A stretch of 64,000 nt of DNA from contig NZ_CALGPY010000006.1 in assembly GCF_937959485.1 (NCBI RefSeq), positions 1-64,000 on the forward strand, in the 5' to 3' direction. The translations under genes were made by a program, and so were the position numbers. How positions within the stretch are numbered: position 1 is the stretch's first letter; each line of letters opens with the position of its first letter. This stretch comes from an uncultured Campylobacter sp. (lineage in GTDB: Bacteria > Campylobacterota > Campylobacteria > Campylobacterales > Campylobacteraceae). Positions 57,321 through 64,000 of this stretch are shown piece by piece. The notes under the pieces were generated by a model. It saw only the letters and a program-made list of their open reading frames with translations. It ran no database searches and was not told the DNA's origin.

Positions 57321-58574
57321 GTGAAGCTTCAACTCTTTTACCGTAAACGTGAAATTTTATACTTTCTGCTCATTTTGCTTGGAATTTTATCGATAAACTT
57401 AGGCGTGAAATTTTATGAATTCAAAGAATTTCGCGCGAAAAACTACGCTTTTTACGACGCGCAAATTTTAAACGCCTACGCCAAAACGAACGAGCGCGGC
57501 CGCACCTACACGGTGCTAAAGCTCAAAACGGCGGATTTCACCCTCTACACGACTGCCGGGCTCGGGCGGGAATTTCACCGCTTCGCGCGCATAAATATCG
57601 GCATCGTGACGAAAAACGTAAAATTTTTAGATTTTTTAAAGCAGCGCTTTTACGCGCCAAATTTTAAAATCGGAGACGAGACCGCGCCCTCCGGGGCAAA
57701 ATGGCGCGCTATAGAATTCATTCGCGCTCAACACGAAGATGAGATGACGGCAGATCTTTACTCCGCGCTGTATTTTGCGACCGAGATTTCAAAACCGCTG
57801 CGCGCTAGCGTGACAAACTGGGGCATAGCGCATATCATCTCGATCAGCGGCTTTCACCTGGGCATTATCTTTAGCACGGTCTTTCTGCTCGCGATGCCGA
57901 TCTACCGCTATTTTCAGGATCGCTACTTTCCGTACCGCAGCGCTAAGCGCGATCTTAGCGTATTCGTGATCGTGCTGATGAGCGGATATCTCTTCGTGCT
58001 TGATTTTACGCCGAGCTTTCTGCGCTCGCTTGCGATGTGCTGCGTGGGGTTTTTCCTCGCGATGCGAAATTTCTACGTCGTGAAATTTGCAAATCTCTTC
58101 TTAACGATCGCGCTTCTGCTTGCGTTTTTCCCGCACTTAGCTTTTTCGATCGGACTTTATTTCTCCTGCCTAGGCGTGCTGTATATTTTCCTCTACCTGC
58201 ACCACTTCGCGCCCAAATTTAAGCTCTGGCAGAACGTCGTACTTTTTAACCTCTACGTTTGGCTCAGCATGAACGTAGCGGTCTATTATTTCTTCCCGAC
58301 CGCGAGCTTGCAGCAGCTTAGCGTAATGCCGCTGGGATACGTTTTCGTGATCTTTTATCCGCTAAGCATCTTTTTGCATCTATTCGGATTCGGCGGCGCG
58401 CTCGATACGCCGCTGCTTGCGTTTTTAAATTTTACTTTGCCGAGCTTTCAAGCGCAAATTCCGCCGCTTCTTTTCGCGCTCGCAAACATCTGCGCGCTCG
58501 CTGCGATAAAGCTTCGCTACGCAGCGCTTGGCTGCGCGATAATCGGAATTTCGCCGATATTTTTTATAACGTAG
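57321..58574 (+). CDS. comEC: ComEC/Rec2-type DNA-uptake channel, short form
   Basis: A 417-residue membrane protein with about ten helices. The ComEC competence core is visible in HIISISGFHLGIIFSTVFLL and TPSFLRSLAMCC. The C-terminal metallo-beta-lactamase domain of long ComEC is absent, as usual in Campylobacter and Helicobacter. It would carry single-stranded DNA across the inner membrane, a function that pairs with the prepilin cluster at 607-2966. Confidence 0.85.
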   Translation: MKLQLFYRKREILYFLLILLGILSINLGVKFYEFKEFRAKNYAFYDAQILNAYAKTNERGRTYTVLKLKTADFTLYTTAGLGREFHRFARINIGIVTKNVKFLDFLKQRFYAPNFKIGDETAPSGAKWRAIEFIRAQHEDEMTADLYSALYFATEISKPLRASVTNWGIAHIISISGFHLGIIFSTVFLLAMPIYRYFQDRYFPYRSAKRDLSVFVIVLMSGYLFVLDFTPSFLRSLAMCCVGFFLAMRNFYVVKFANLFLTIALLLAFFPHLAFSIGLYFSCLGVLYIFLYLHHFAPKFKLWQNVVLFNLYVWLSMNVAVYYFFPTASLQQLSVMPLGYVFVIFYPLSIFLHLFGFGGALDTPLLAFLNFTLPSFQAQIPPLLFALANICALAAIKLRYAALGCAIIGISPIFFIT

Positions 58575-58653
58575 CGCGCGAAAATTCCAGCAGGAATTTT
58601 ATCCGTTGGAATTTTATGCTAAAATCGCGCTTCAAATCTCACAAAGGATCAAA

Positions 58654-58944
58654 ATGTTTATTGCAAACCTCACTTACGTTAAAGAAATTAGCGAAATCGA
58701 TCGCTTTATCAACGAGCACAACGCGTTTTTAGACCGATTTTATGCGGCGGATAAATTTATCTGCTCTGGGCGCAAAGTCCCTCGCACGGGCGGCATCATC
58801 TTAATCAACGCCAAAGACCGCGCGGATCTTGATGAGATCATCGCGCAAGATCCGTTCTTTCAAAACGGCGTCGCAAAATACGAGATCATAGAATTTGCGC
58901 CGACGAAATTTGCGCCCGAGTTTTGGCGACTTTTCGGCGAATAG
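58654..58944 (+). CDS. YciI-like protein
   Basis: A 96-residue YCII-domain protein: FIANLTYVKEISEIDRFINE, FICSGRKVPRTGGIIL, DLDEIIAQDPFFQNGVAKYE. The domain has a ferredoxin-like fold with a possible His/Asp site; function unknown. ATG 58654 is chosen because AAAGGAT precedes it; an upstream TTG in frame is rejected. Confidence 0.9.
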   Translation: MFIANLTYVKEISEIDRFINEHNAFLDRFYAADKFICSGRKVPRTGGIILINAKDRADLDEIIAQDPFFQNGVAKYEIIEFAPTKFAPEFWRLFGE

Positions 58945-59117
58945 AGGGCTTGCGCGGGTTAAATTTTAAAATTTACGCGCTCAAACACCCCTCTGAAATT
59001 TAGCCGTTTTGCGCGCGAGATAAAATTCCCGCTAAATTTAAAAGCCGGTCGCGGCGGTAAATTTAGATAAGCTTAAAACCGAAATTATACAAAACGGCTA
59101 AATTTAAAGGAGATTTT

Positions 59118-59882
59118 ATGCAGGTAAAACTGCGGCTCGCAACGCCGCAAGATGCGGAGGCGCTGCTTGAAATTTACGCGCCTTACGTAAAACAAACGGC
59201 GATCAGCTTCGAATACGACGTGCCCAGCGCCGCGGAATTTGCGGAGCGCATCGAGCAAACGCTGCAAAGATACCCCTATCTGCTCGCTTACGCAAGCGAC
59301 GAGGCGGCAGGCGCAAACGATGAACGGGATGAAAATTTTAAAATTTCTGCGGGCGCAGAGAGTGAAATTTCGCCCGCAGACGAAGCGCGAGATCGCACAA
59401 ACGCCGCGACGAAACAAAATGGCGCAAATTTAATCGTCGCGGCAAAGCAAAGCGGCGCAAATTTAAAACCGAATCAAATCCTCGGCTACGCCTACGCTTC
59501 GGTTTTCAAAGAGCGGGCGGCATACGATTGGTCGGCGGAAAGCTCGGTCTATGTATCGCAAAACGTGCGCGCTCTGGGTATCGGCAGGCTGCTCTACGAG
59601 ACGCTACAGCGCGCGCTCAAGGCTCAAAACATCGCAGATATGAACGCTTGCATCGCTTGCGGAGATGACAAATATCTAAACGACGCTAGCGTGCGATTTC
59701 ACGAGCGTATGGGCTTTCGCTTCGTCGGCAGATTCGAGCGCTGCGCCTATAAATTCGGCCGCTGGTACGATATGGCGTGGATGCAAAAGCCGATCGGCGA
59801 GCATCTGCAAAATCAGCCCGCAATGAAGCCTTTCGCGCGCTTTAGAGATGAAATTTGCGCGGGCGCGGGCATTAAAATTTAA
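59118..59882 (+). CDS. GNAT acetyltransferase with low-complexity insert
   Basis: A 254-residue GNAT enzyme of the phosphinothricin/L-amino-acid N-acetyltransferase type: LRLATPQDAEALLEIYAPYV, DWSAESSVYVSQNVRALGIG (acetyl-CoA loop), FHERMGFRFVGRFE. A charged Ala/Asn-rich insert (about 61-118) interrupts the domain after strand 3 and contains two near-copies of KQ-[NS]-GANL. Without it the length is the usual 190 or so. AAAGGAG precedes the ATG. Confidence 0.88.
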   Translation: MQVKLRLATPQDAEALLEIYAPYVKQTAISFEYDVPSAAEFAERIEQTLQRYPYLLAYASDEAAGANDERDENFKISAGAESEISPADEARDRTNAATKQNGANLIVAAKQSGANLKPNQILGYAYASVFKERAAYDWSAESSVYVSQNVRALGIGRLLYETLQRALKAQNIADMNACIACGDDKYLNDASVRFHERMGFRFVGRFERCAYKFGRWYDMAWMQKPIGEHLQNQPAMKPFARFRDEICAGAGIKI

Positions 59883-59897
59883 TTTAAAGGAAAAACT

Positions 59898-60701
59898 TTG
59901 ACGCACTTTATCATAGACGACGAAAATATCGACGTCGATAATATCTTCGACGTCGTAAATCTAAAAGAGGGCGACGAGCTAAATATCGTCTCCAACACCG
60001 CTAAAAAGATCGGCGCCTTGACCCTTGCGCGCCTATCCAAGATGGGCGTTAGCATAGGCGAGGTTTTTACGATCGGTAAGCAAAGAAAGGACTTCGCCGA
60101 TAAGATCATCGTGTTTTTGATGGGCAAGCTCTGCGGGCAGGAGGGCAAGATCGGCATCGTCAGCAACGACAAATTTTACGACGACGTGATAGAATTCTTT
60201 AACAATCTAAACTACCGCAAAAATCCTAAATTTGAAAAGATCAGTCTAGCCTCGCACGCCGCAGGAGCGAGCGCAAAACAAAGCAAAGCAAGCGGCGCAG
60301 CGGAGAAAAAAGCCCAAAAAGCGGAGCCGAAGGCCGTGCAACAGGAACAAAAGGCTGCAAATTCTAAAATCGCCAAAGCAGACCTCGCCGCGGCGGAGGC
60401 GCTGATCCCGCAGTGCGTGAGCCTGCAAGCCCTCTATGCCGCGTGCGTCGCAAAGCTCGGCAGAGCCAAAGGCTGCGAAGCCTACCGCGAGATCAAGGAC
60501 GGCGCGCGGACGCGATACGCGAGCATCGCCTACGATAGCGACTTAAAAGACGGCGCCGTAAGGCGAAACGCGATCAAACTCTACCGCGAAAGCGGCGGCG
60601 ATATGGCGGAATTTCACAATAAGCTGACGAGCGAATACAAACACGCGGGACCTGAAATTTATAAAGAATTTAAAGAAAAACTCGTCGGAAAGATGATCTA
60701 G
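59898..60701 (+). CDS. PIN-like domain protein, TTG start
   Basis: A 267-residue protein. The N-terminal 115 residues look like a PIN-like (NYN-type) nuclease fold: FIIDDENIDVDN at the start, DFADKIIVFLMGKL in the middle and IGIVSNDKFYDDVIEFF, keeping several acidic residues. An Ala/Lys/Gln-rich linker (about 118-160) leads to a helical C-terminal region with repeated K and E (about 160-267). The start is TTG at 59898 with AAAGGA 7 bp upstream. It is 15 bp from the GNAT gene. An RNA-processing role is inference. Confidence 0.72.
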   Translation: MTHFIIDDENIDVDNIFDVVNLKEGDELNIVSNTAKKIGALTLARLSKMGVSIGEVFTIGKQRKDFADKIIVFLMGKLCGQEGKIGIVSNDKFYDDVIEFFNNLNYRKNPKFEKISLASHAAGASAKQSKASGAAEKKAQKAEPKAVQQEQKAANSKIAKADLAAAEALIPQCVSLQALYAACVAKLGRAKGCEAYREIKDGARTRYASIAYDSDLKDGAVRRNAIKLYRESGGDMAEFHNKLTSEYKHAGPEIYKEFKEKLVGKMI

Positions 60702-60963
60702 GTGCCTCGGCGCAAGGGTTTGAGGCGCAGCGATAGTATGCGTCGCGACGTAGCGGCGAAGCGTGGCCTGGCGGCGTTAAGATGCGTCGTTGCGGCGTGC
60801 GGTATGGTACGGTGCAGCATAAGTGCGCCCGAAATAAAACTATTTGCTTGCGCGGAGTCGGTTTTATTTTGCCGTATATGACGAAGCAGAGCCCGGGCAC
60901 TTAGGCATAGCAGCAGAGTAAAGATATATACGACAAATTTCATTCTGCTAGGTCTAATCCGGG
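60702..60963. other. Boundary spacer before the AT-rich block
   Basis: GC-rich, gene-free 260 bp that marks the change from the backbone (about 50% G+C by eye) to the AT-rich immunity-like block. A minus-strand frame starting at 60943 begins with a signal-like MKFVVYIFTLLLCLSA but then loses protein character, so a gene relic is possible. Confidence 0.5.
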
Positions 60964-61356
60964 CTAATCATAATTAAAGTTATATGGTTCGTAGCCGAAA
61001 ATATGCAATGTCTTTAAAGCCAGCTCTCTGATCTCTATCCAGGATTTGTTCTGATAGACCAAGTAATAGCCATCTTCTTCCCCCTTTAATATACTGTCAT
61101 CTTCAGTGTACTTATCTATGAGCTCCTTAAGTTCTCTTAGCGCATCCCTCTCGTATGGCAGGAAGCAAAATCTAAATTGCCCTAATAAAGCATTCTTGCA
61201 TTCATCATATAGCCAATCTACTATTTCGTCTGCCAATACATAGTAGTCCTTTGTGGGATGAACGATATATTTGTCCTGATATTCCAAAGAAGCCATTCGA
61301 CTTAGATGACACATAAGAGCACCTTTCTCAAATATCTCTTTTCCGTTAATTTGCAT
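60964..61356 (-). CDS. Immunity-like paralogue A
   Basis: A 130-residue acidic protein I do not recognise by family. It shares SLEYQDKYIVHPTKDYYVL and the end RELALKTLHIFGYEPYNFNYD-like pattern with the partial gene at 63639 (LASLKCQEKYMLNPTKDKY, RELALKTIQIFGYELDDFDYD). It follows the paralogue at 61346 with an 11-bp overlap. The AAGGAAACCCAAATG start context is identical to that of its neighbour because a 27-bp direct repeat covers both starts. AT-rich, unlike the backbone. Confidence 0.7.
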   Translation of the reverse strand: MQINGKEIFEKGALMCHLSRMASLEYQDKYIVHPTKDYYVLADEIVDWLYDECKNALLGQFRFCFLPYERDALRELKELIDKYTEDDSILKGEEDGYYLVYQNKSWIEIRELALKTLHIFGYEPYNFNYD

Positions 61357-61774
61357 TTGGGTTTCCTTTTATTGGGATGTGGGTTTCGTTGGTTTTGGAT
61401 TTTAAATCCCCGCGCTCATAAAAATCATCAAGAGTGAAACCAAGTATATTCAGTAGTTTTAATGACTTCTCCATTATCTTTTTCCAAATTTCAGACATAT
61501 TATCATATATCTCATCGTAGTCATATTTGCTATAAAAATAATCGATCATTTCTTTATACTCTGCTATGGCTTTTAGTTCTGTTTCTGTAAATAGAAATTT
61601 GTATTCCGGTCTCTGGGCTATCTCTAGAGGATTATATACATATTCGACTAATTCGCCCGGTGTTGCATATTCATCGATAGTGGAATTATCTATATATCTA
61701 ATCTGATGTTTTCTAGATGCAAGACAATATAAAGGCTCGACGATAAAAGCCTTTTGTGCATTATTTTTCTGCAT
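61346..61774 (-). CDS. Immunity-like paralogue B, divergent
   Basis: A 142-residue protein with the same layout as A and the 63639 gene (LYCLASRKHQIRYIDNST near the N-terminus, ELKAIAEYKEMIDYF in the middle, SLKLLNILGFTLDDF near the end) but much more diverged. Its last residues (HIPIKGNPNAN) are encoded by the 27-bp repeat that provides the ribosome site and ATG of gene A, so the repeat is coding here and regulatory there. Function unknown. Confidence 0.65.
   Translation of the reverse strand: MQKNNAQKAFIVEPLYCLASRKHQIRYIDNSTIDEYATPGELVEYVYNPLEIAQRPEYKFLFTETELKAIAEYKEMIDYFYSKYDYDEIYDNMSEIWKKIMEKSLKLLNILGFTLDDFYERGDLKSKTNETHIPIKGNPNAN
61352..61378. repeat. 27-bp direct repeat, copy 1 (start of A)
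   Basis: Identical over 27 bp to 61770-61796. On the minus strand it spells CCAATAAAAGGAAACCCAAA followed by TGCA, giving the Shine-Dalgarno AAGGAAA and the ATG of gene A. Confidence 0.9.
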
Positions 61775-61796
61775 TTGGGTTTCCTTTTATTGGGAT
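61770..61796. repeat. 27-bp direct repeat, copy 2 (start of B)
   Basis: Second copy of the 27-bp repeat; gives the ribosome site and ATG of gene B. 418 bp from copy 1, about one gene length, as expected after tandem duplication of a whole unit. Confidence 0.9.
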
Positions 61797-61866
61797 ATGA
61801 GTTTGCCCGCATTATATCGTAATATATTTTTAAAATTCTCGCAGAAATTATCATTTTATAAAACTA

Positions 61867-62169
61867 CTATTTTAAAAGCGCAATTTGTTTTAAAGCCTTT
61901 TTCGCGCACTCCCTCAAATCCTCTTCGCTTAATGAATCACCTACCGTATCATCACCCCTCAACTCTTCGTCCGGTTTGAATTCATCGATATCGGTAAGAA
62001 GCCTGTTTAGCGGCTCATAATATTCATCGGAAAAATTTTTATCATTAATAAATTTATCCCAATATATCTCTTCAAATTCAAATACGTCGATTCTATTTTG
62101 CAAAAATCCTATATTATTTTTATATATTCCTCTATCACAATGAGCTCCTTTTGGATGTATTTTAATCAC
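61867..62169 (-). CDS. Hypothetical small acidic protein, overlaps MafI-like gene
   Basis: A 100-residue acidic protein (about 30% D/E by eye), not recognised. It begins MIKIHPKGAHCDRGIYKNNI, then FEFEEIYWDKFI. The start is GTG at 62169, overlapping the TAA of the upstream gene by 8 bp (GTGATTAA), which suggests translational coupling. Possibly an immunity protein or the partner of the 90-residue gene. Confidence 0.6.
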   Translation of the reverse strand: MIKIHPKGAHCDRGIYKNNIGFLQNRIDVFEFEEIYWDKFINDKNFSDEYYEPLNRLLTDIDEFKPDEELRGDDTVGDSLSEEDLRECAKKALKQIALLK

Positions 62170-62434
62170 CCGCCGCTTTAATACCTAGAACCAACCATAA
62201 ATTACTACCGATATTCACGCCTTCGCATAAATTTTTTATAATTGTTAAGTCGTTAGAAGAAATTTTTATATCATATTCATACATTTGAACTAAAAAATCT
62301 TCCAGCGCTATACCATATTCTCCAGCCTTAACCAGTTCTTCCAAATAAATTACAAAGTCGCGCCGACCGACTTCGGCAAATTCATCTTTGTAATTACTGA
62401 ATAAATTTAAAAATATCGGATCGCTGTATCTCAT
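62162..62434 (-). CDS. MafI-like small helical protein
   Basis: A 90-residue helical protein. The pattern (FLNLFSNYKDEFAEVGRRDF, GEYGIALEDFLVQMYEYDIK, then a terminal GSNLWLVLGI) resembles MafI-type immunity proteins of Neisseria, which sit behind a toxin and neutralise it. The resemblance is by eye only. Position in an array of small minus-strand genes supports an immunity role. Confidence 0.5.
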   Translation of the reverse strand: MRYSDPIFLNLFSNYKDEFAEVGRRDFVIYLEELVKAGEYGIALEDFLVQMYEYDIKISSNDLTIIKNLCEGVNIGSNLWLVLGIKAAGD

Positions 62435-62480
62435 TCGCTTCTTTCCTTAAATTTATTTCTCGTAGCCGCTTCATAATCTT

Positions 62481-62960
62481 CTAGCTTCTAATTTCTATTT
62501 GAATATCAAGCAAGTCATCGTGATCTGGGTATTTGGCAGTCTCCGAGAGCGTAAATTTTATCACGTCTAACAACTGCCTAGCCAGATCGCTGTATTTTTT
62601 CTTAAATGCATTAAAATTTAAGAAAATTAGCTTTAAATCGTCTCGAACGCCTTGCTTATTTTTTAAACCGTATCGTGAGTTTTCTTCTTTTTCCTCGATA
62701 TATTCGCTATAGCTTTCCCACTCGTCTTTATCTTTATATTGCTCCCACTCTTCCTCTTTGTAGTCTTTCCATTCCTTAAATCGCAGAAACCAAAAGAAAT
62801 CTGCGAATGCATCAGGGCCGATACGTAGCGGTAAAGACAGCTTTTCGGATAAATATGAGTATAACTTATGCTCTATTTCTTTGGGACAATAATCATGCCA
62901 CTCATCAATATATCTTCTGTCTTTTTGCAACTCATCAAAGTCAATCACTACTTCTATCAT
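62481..62960 (-). CDS. Barstar-like immunity protein with charged insert
   Basis: A 159-residue protein. The first 60 residues (MIEVVIDFDELQ, HKLYSYLSEKLSLPLRIGPDA, then FADFFWFLR) follow the barstar pattern of a short strand, helix, LP..G.[DN]A...W.. loop. A Lys/Glu/Trp/Tyr-rich stretch (about 62-92) and a longer C-terminal part are unlike barstar. Barstar-type proteins block barnase-like RNases. Identity tentative. Confidence 0.5.
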   Translation of the reverse strand: MIEVVIDFDELQKDRRYIDEWHDYCPKEIEHKLYSYLSEKLSLPLRIGPDAFADFFWFLRFKEWKDYKEEEWEQYKDKDEWESYSEYIEEKEENSRYGLKNKQGVRDDLKLIFLNFNAFKKKYSDLARQLLDVIKFTLSETAKYPDHDDLLDIQIEIRS

Positions 62961-63052
62961 TTTTCCTCACCCCAACTATGCTAACACATATTTTCTTAAA
63001 ATTCTAAAAATCAAACAAACGCAAATTAACGCGAACTCGCCTTTATTAAATT

Positions 63053-63613
63053 TTAGTACAAATCAGACCAAAAAGGCACATACGGGCATTTTCTAATCGG
63101 CTCAAGAGGATTTTTACTAAATTCCCTCAAAAAGTAGTCATATAAATTTTTCCCATAATAAATGACATCGGTATAGTGTATAGATAAGACCGGTGGATCC
63201 GGTAATTTAAGACACGGCATATATCTATGGGAATATACGGGTATAATCTTAGGCGCGATTTTGGCTGCCTCTAGTATAATGGCTCGCTTGCGAGATTTGT
63301 CTTCGGGCATCGGACCCCATTTTTGCGTATTCCAATAGCTCTCATTTGGAAAAATTTCATCAATAGGATCGTTTTTTAAGTACTCAAAGACGTAGTTCAT
63401 GGCCTGCTTTATCTCCTTTATATTTTCATCGCTAAAGTCTCTCCAATTATAAAATTCTACCGAAATGGGCAATGTATATGATAAAAAATCTCTTAGGCTT
63501 TTTGGAAATTTAAACTCATAAATTTGCTCTATTTTGTCTATTTCGCCCTCTTTCAAACCATCGCTCAATTCTATGCCGCTCTTTTCTAGCAGCTCTTTTA
63601 TTTGCTTATACAT
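63053..63613 (-). CDS. SMI1/KNR4 (SUKH)-like immunity protein
   Basis: A 186-residue protein. The N-terminal segment (ELSDGLKEGEIDKIEQIYEF, KFPKSLRDFLSYTLPI) follows the SUKH pattern of E-I-x-x-x-E-x-x-x-F-x-L-P..[FL]..F, and later HYTDVIYYGKNLYDYF fits its end. SUKH proteins are common immunity proteins against nuclease and deaminase toxins. AT-rich, same strand as its neighbours, 26 bp from the next gene. Confidence 0.65.
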   Translation of the reverse strand: MYKQIKELLEKSGIELSDGLKEGEIDKIEQIYEFKFPKSLRDFLSYTLPISVEFYNWRDFSDENIKEIKQAMNYVFEYLKNDPIDEIFPNESYWNTQKWGPMPEDKSRKRAIILEAAKIAPKIIPVYSHRYMPCLKLPDPPVLSIHYTDVIYYGKNLYDYFLREFSKNPLEPIRKCPYVPFWSDLY

Positions 63614-63638
63614 ATTCTATTTTATCCTTATAAGGCTT

Positions 63639-64000
63639 TTAGTCGTAATCGAAGTCATCAAGCTCATAACCAAAAATTTGGATTGTTTTTAGAGCTAATT
63701 CGCGTAGTCCGCAAAAGGTGCTATTGTGGTATATAAAATCTTCATAGTCTGTCATAGAAGCCTCTTCCTCCCAAAATTTTGAATCACACTCCGTAAATTT
63801 ATCTAGCATTTTGGCTATCGCTTTACGTTCCTCCATACTGAAATAAATTTTGTTTGATTCCGCTAGGGCTATTTTGCAAGCGCTCTCACAATCTTCTATT
63901 AAATCTATGCACAACAAATACTTATCCTTTGTGGGGTTAAGCATATATTTTTCTTGGCATTTTAATGAAGCAAGGCAGCATAATTCTCTCAATAGCCTTT
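63639..64000 (-). CDS. Immunity-like paralogue, cut by the window end
   Basis: The last 120 or so codons of a paralogue of gene A: LASLKCQEKYMLNPTKDKY and the end RELALKTIQIFGYELDDFDYD both match A. The frame is open to the edge; a TTG at 63992 could start it, but alignment with A predicts about ten further N-terminal residues beyond 64000, so I treat it as partial. Confidence 0.7.
   Translation of the reverse strand, partial: RLLRELCCLASLKCQEKYMLNPTKDKYLLCIDLIEDCESACKIALAESNKIYFSMEERKAIAKMLDKFTECDSKFWEEEASMTDYEDFIYHNSTFCGLRELALKTIQIFGYELDDFDYD

Noticed and set aside
60698..60943. Minus-strand frame with a signal-like N-terminus
   Set aside because: After MKFVVYIFTLLL the sequence becomes Arg/Ala/Thr-rich with no domain, and no ribosome site precedes it; possibly a relic.
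1..64000. Insertion sequences, integrases, prophage genes, replication origin
   Set aside because: No transposase, integrase, phage structural gene, dnaA gene or DnaA-box cluster was seen.

Overview
The window looks like chromosomal DNA of a Campylobacter (Campylobacterota) with a higher G+C than C. jejuni; a C. gracilis-, C. rectus- or C. showae-like species is my inference, not something the sequence proves. The evidence is gene order, recalled from C. jejuni: rpe-dnaQ beside rpmB; serA-rpsA-ispH-aroA-pheT-pheS beside hinT; and ffh-rpsP-KH-rimM-trmD-rplS next to an rlu gene, waaA, a flgZ-like gene, nif3, glyQ, purE, a U32 protein and glnA. Promoters often show a good TATAAT box after a T-rich stretch without a clear -35, as is usual in Campylobacter. 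The spacers are saturated with AAATTT and AATTTTAAAATT words.

Layout. 1-6.4 kb: hpf behind an 8-bp repeat, three prepilin-like genes, bamD and lon. 6.7-13 kb: a GyrI-like protein, an EamA transporter, a YrdC-like protein, a 1.1-kb gene-poor stretch with a GyrI-like relic, then a GntP permease and glycerate kinase. 13-14.8 kb: a gene desert. 14.8-19.4 kb: dnaQ-like, rpe, rpmB, an unusual potassium-channel protein, argJ and a DUF465 protein. 20.3-25.7 kb: a metal locus (Fur-family regulator divergent from znuA and a DUF1007-NicO fusion), then a DUF3137 protein. 26.3-35.6 kb: serA to pheS, with hinT divergent. 36-39.5 kb: dps, csd1-like, ccmA, tRNA-Ser(GCU) and a lipoprotein. 39.8-44 kb: a two-gene BcrAD/DUF2229-type activase system. 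44.3-54.7 kb: a long minus-strand run of translation, SRP, LPS and purine genes. 54.7-60.7 kb: PHP phosphatase, glnA, a short ComEC, YciI-like, GNAT and PIN-like proteins. 60.9-64 kb: an AT-rich accessory block of small minus-strand genes that reads like an immunity-gene array (SUKH-like, barstar-like, MafI-like and three related members of an unrecognised family), cut by the window end.

How it fits together. Most of the window is housekeeping backbone in tightly packed operons with ATGA and TAATG overlaps. The best candidates for something new are the immunity array at the right end (its toxin would lie beyond 64000), the fused DUF1007-NicO metal transporter beside an orphan ZnuA, the channel protein whose nucleotide-binding loop has lost its glycines, a frameshifted GyrI-like gene between purE and glyQ, and Ala/Ser/Asn-rich insertions inside otherwise conserved enzymes (Lon, WaaA, NicO, GNAT). 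All family calls come from reading motifs by eye; no database search was run.
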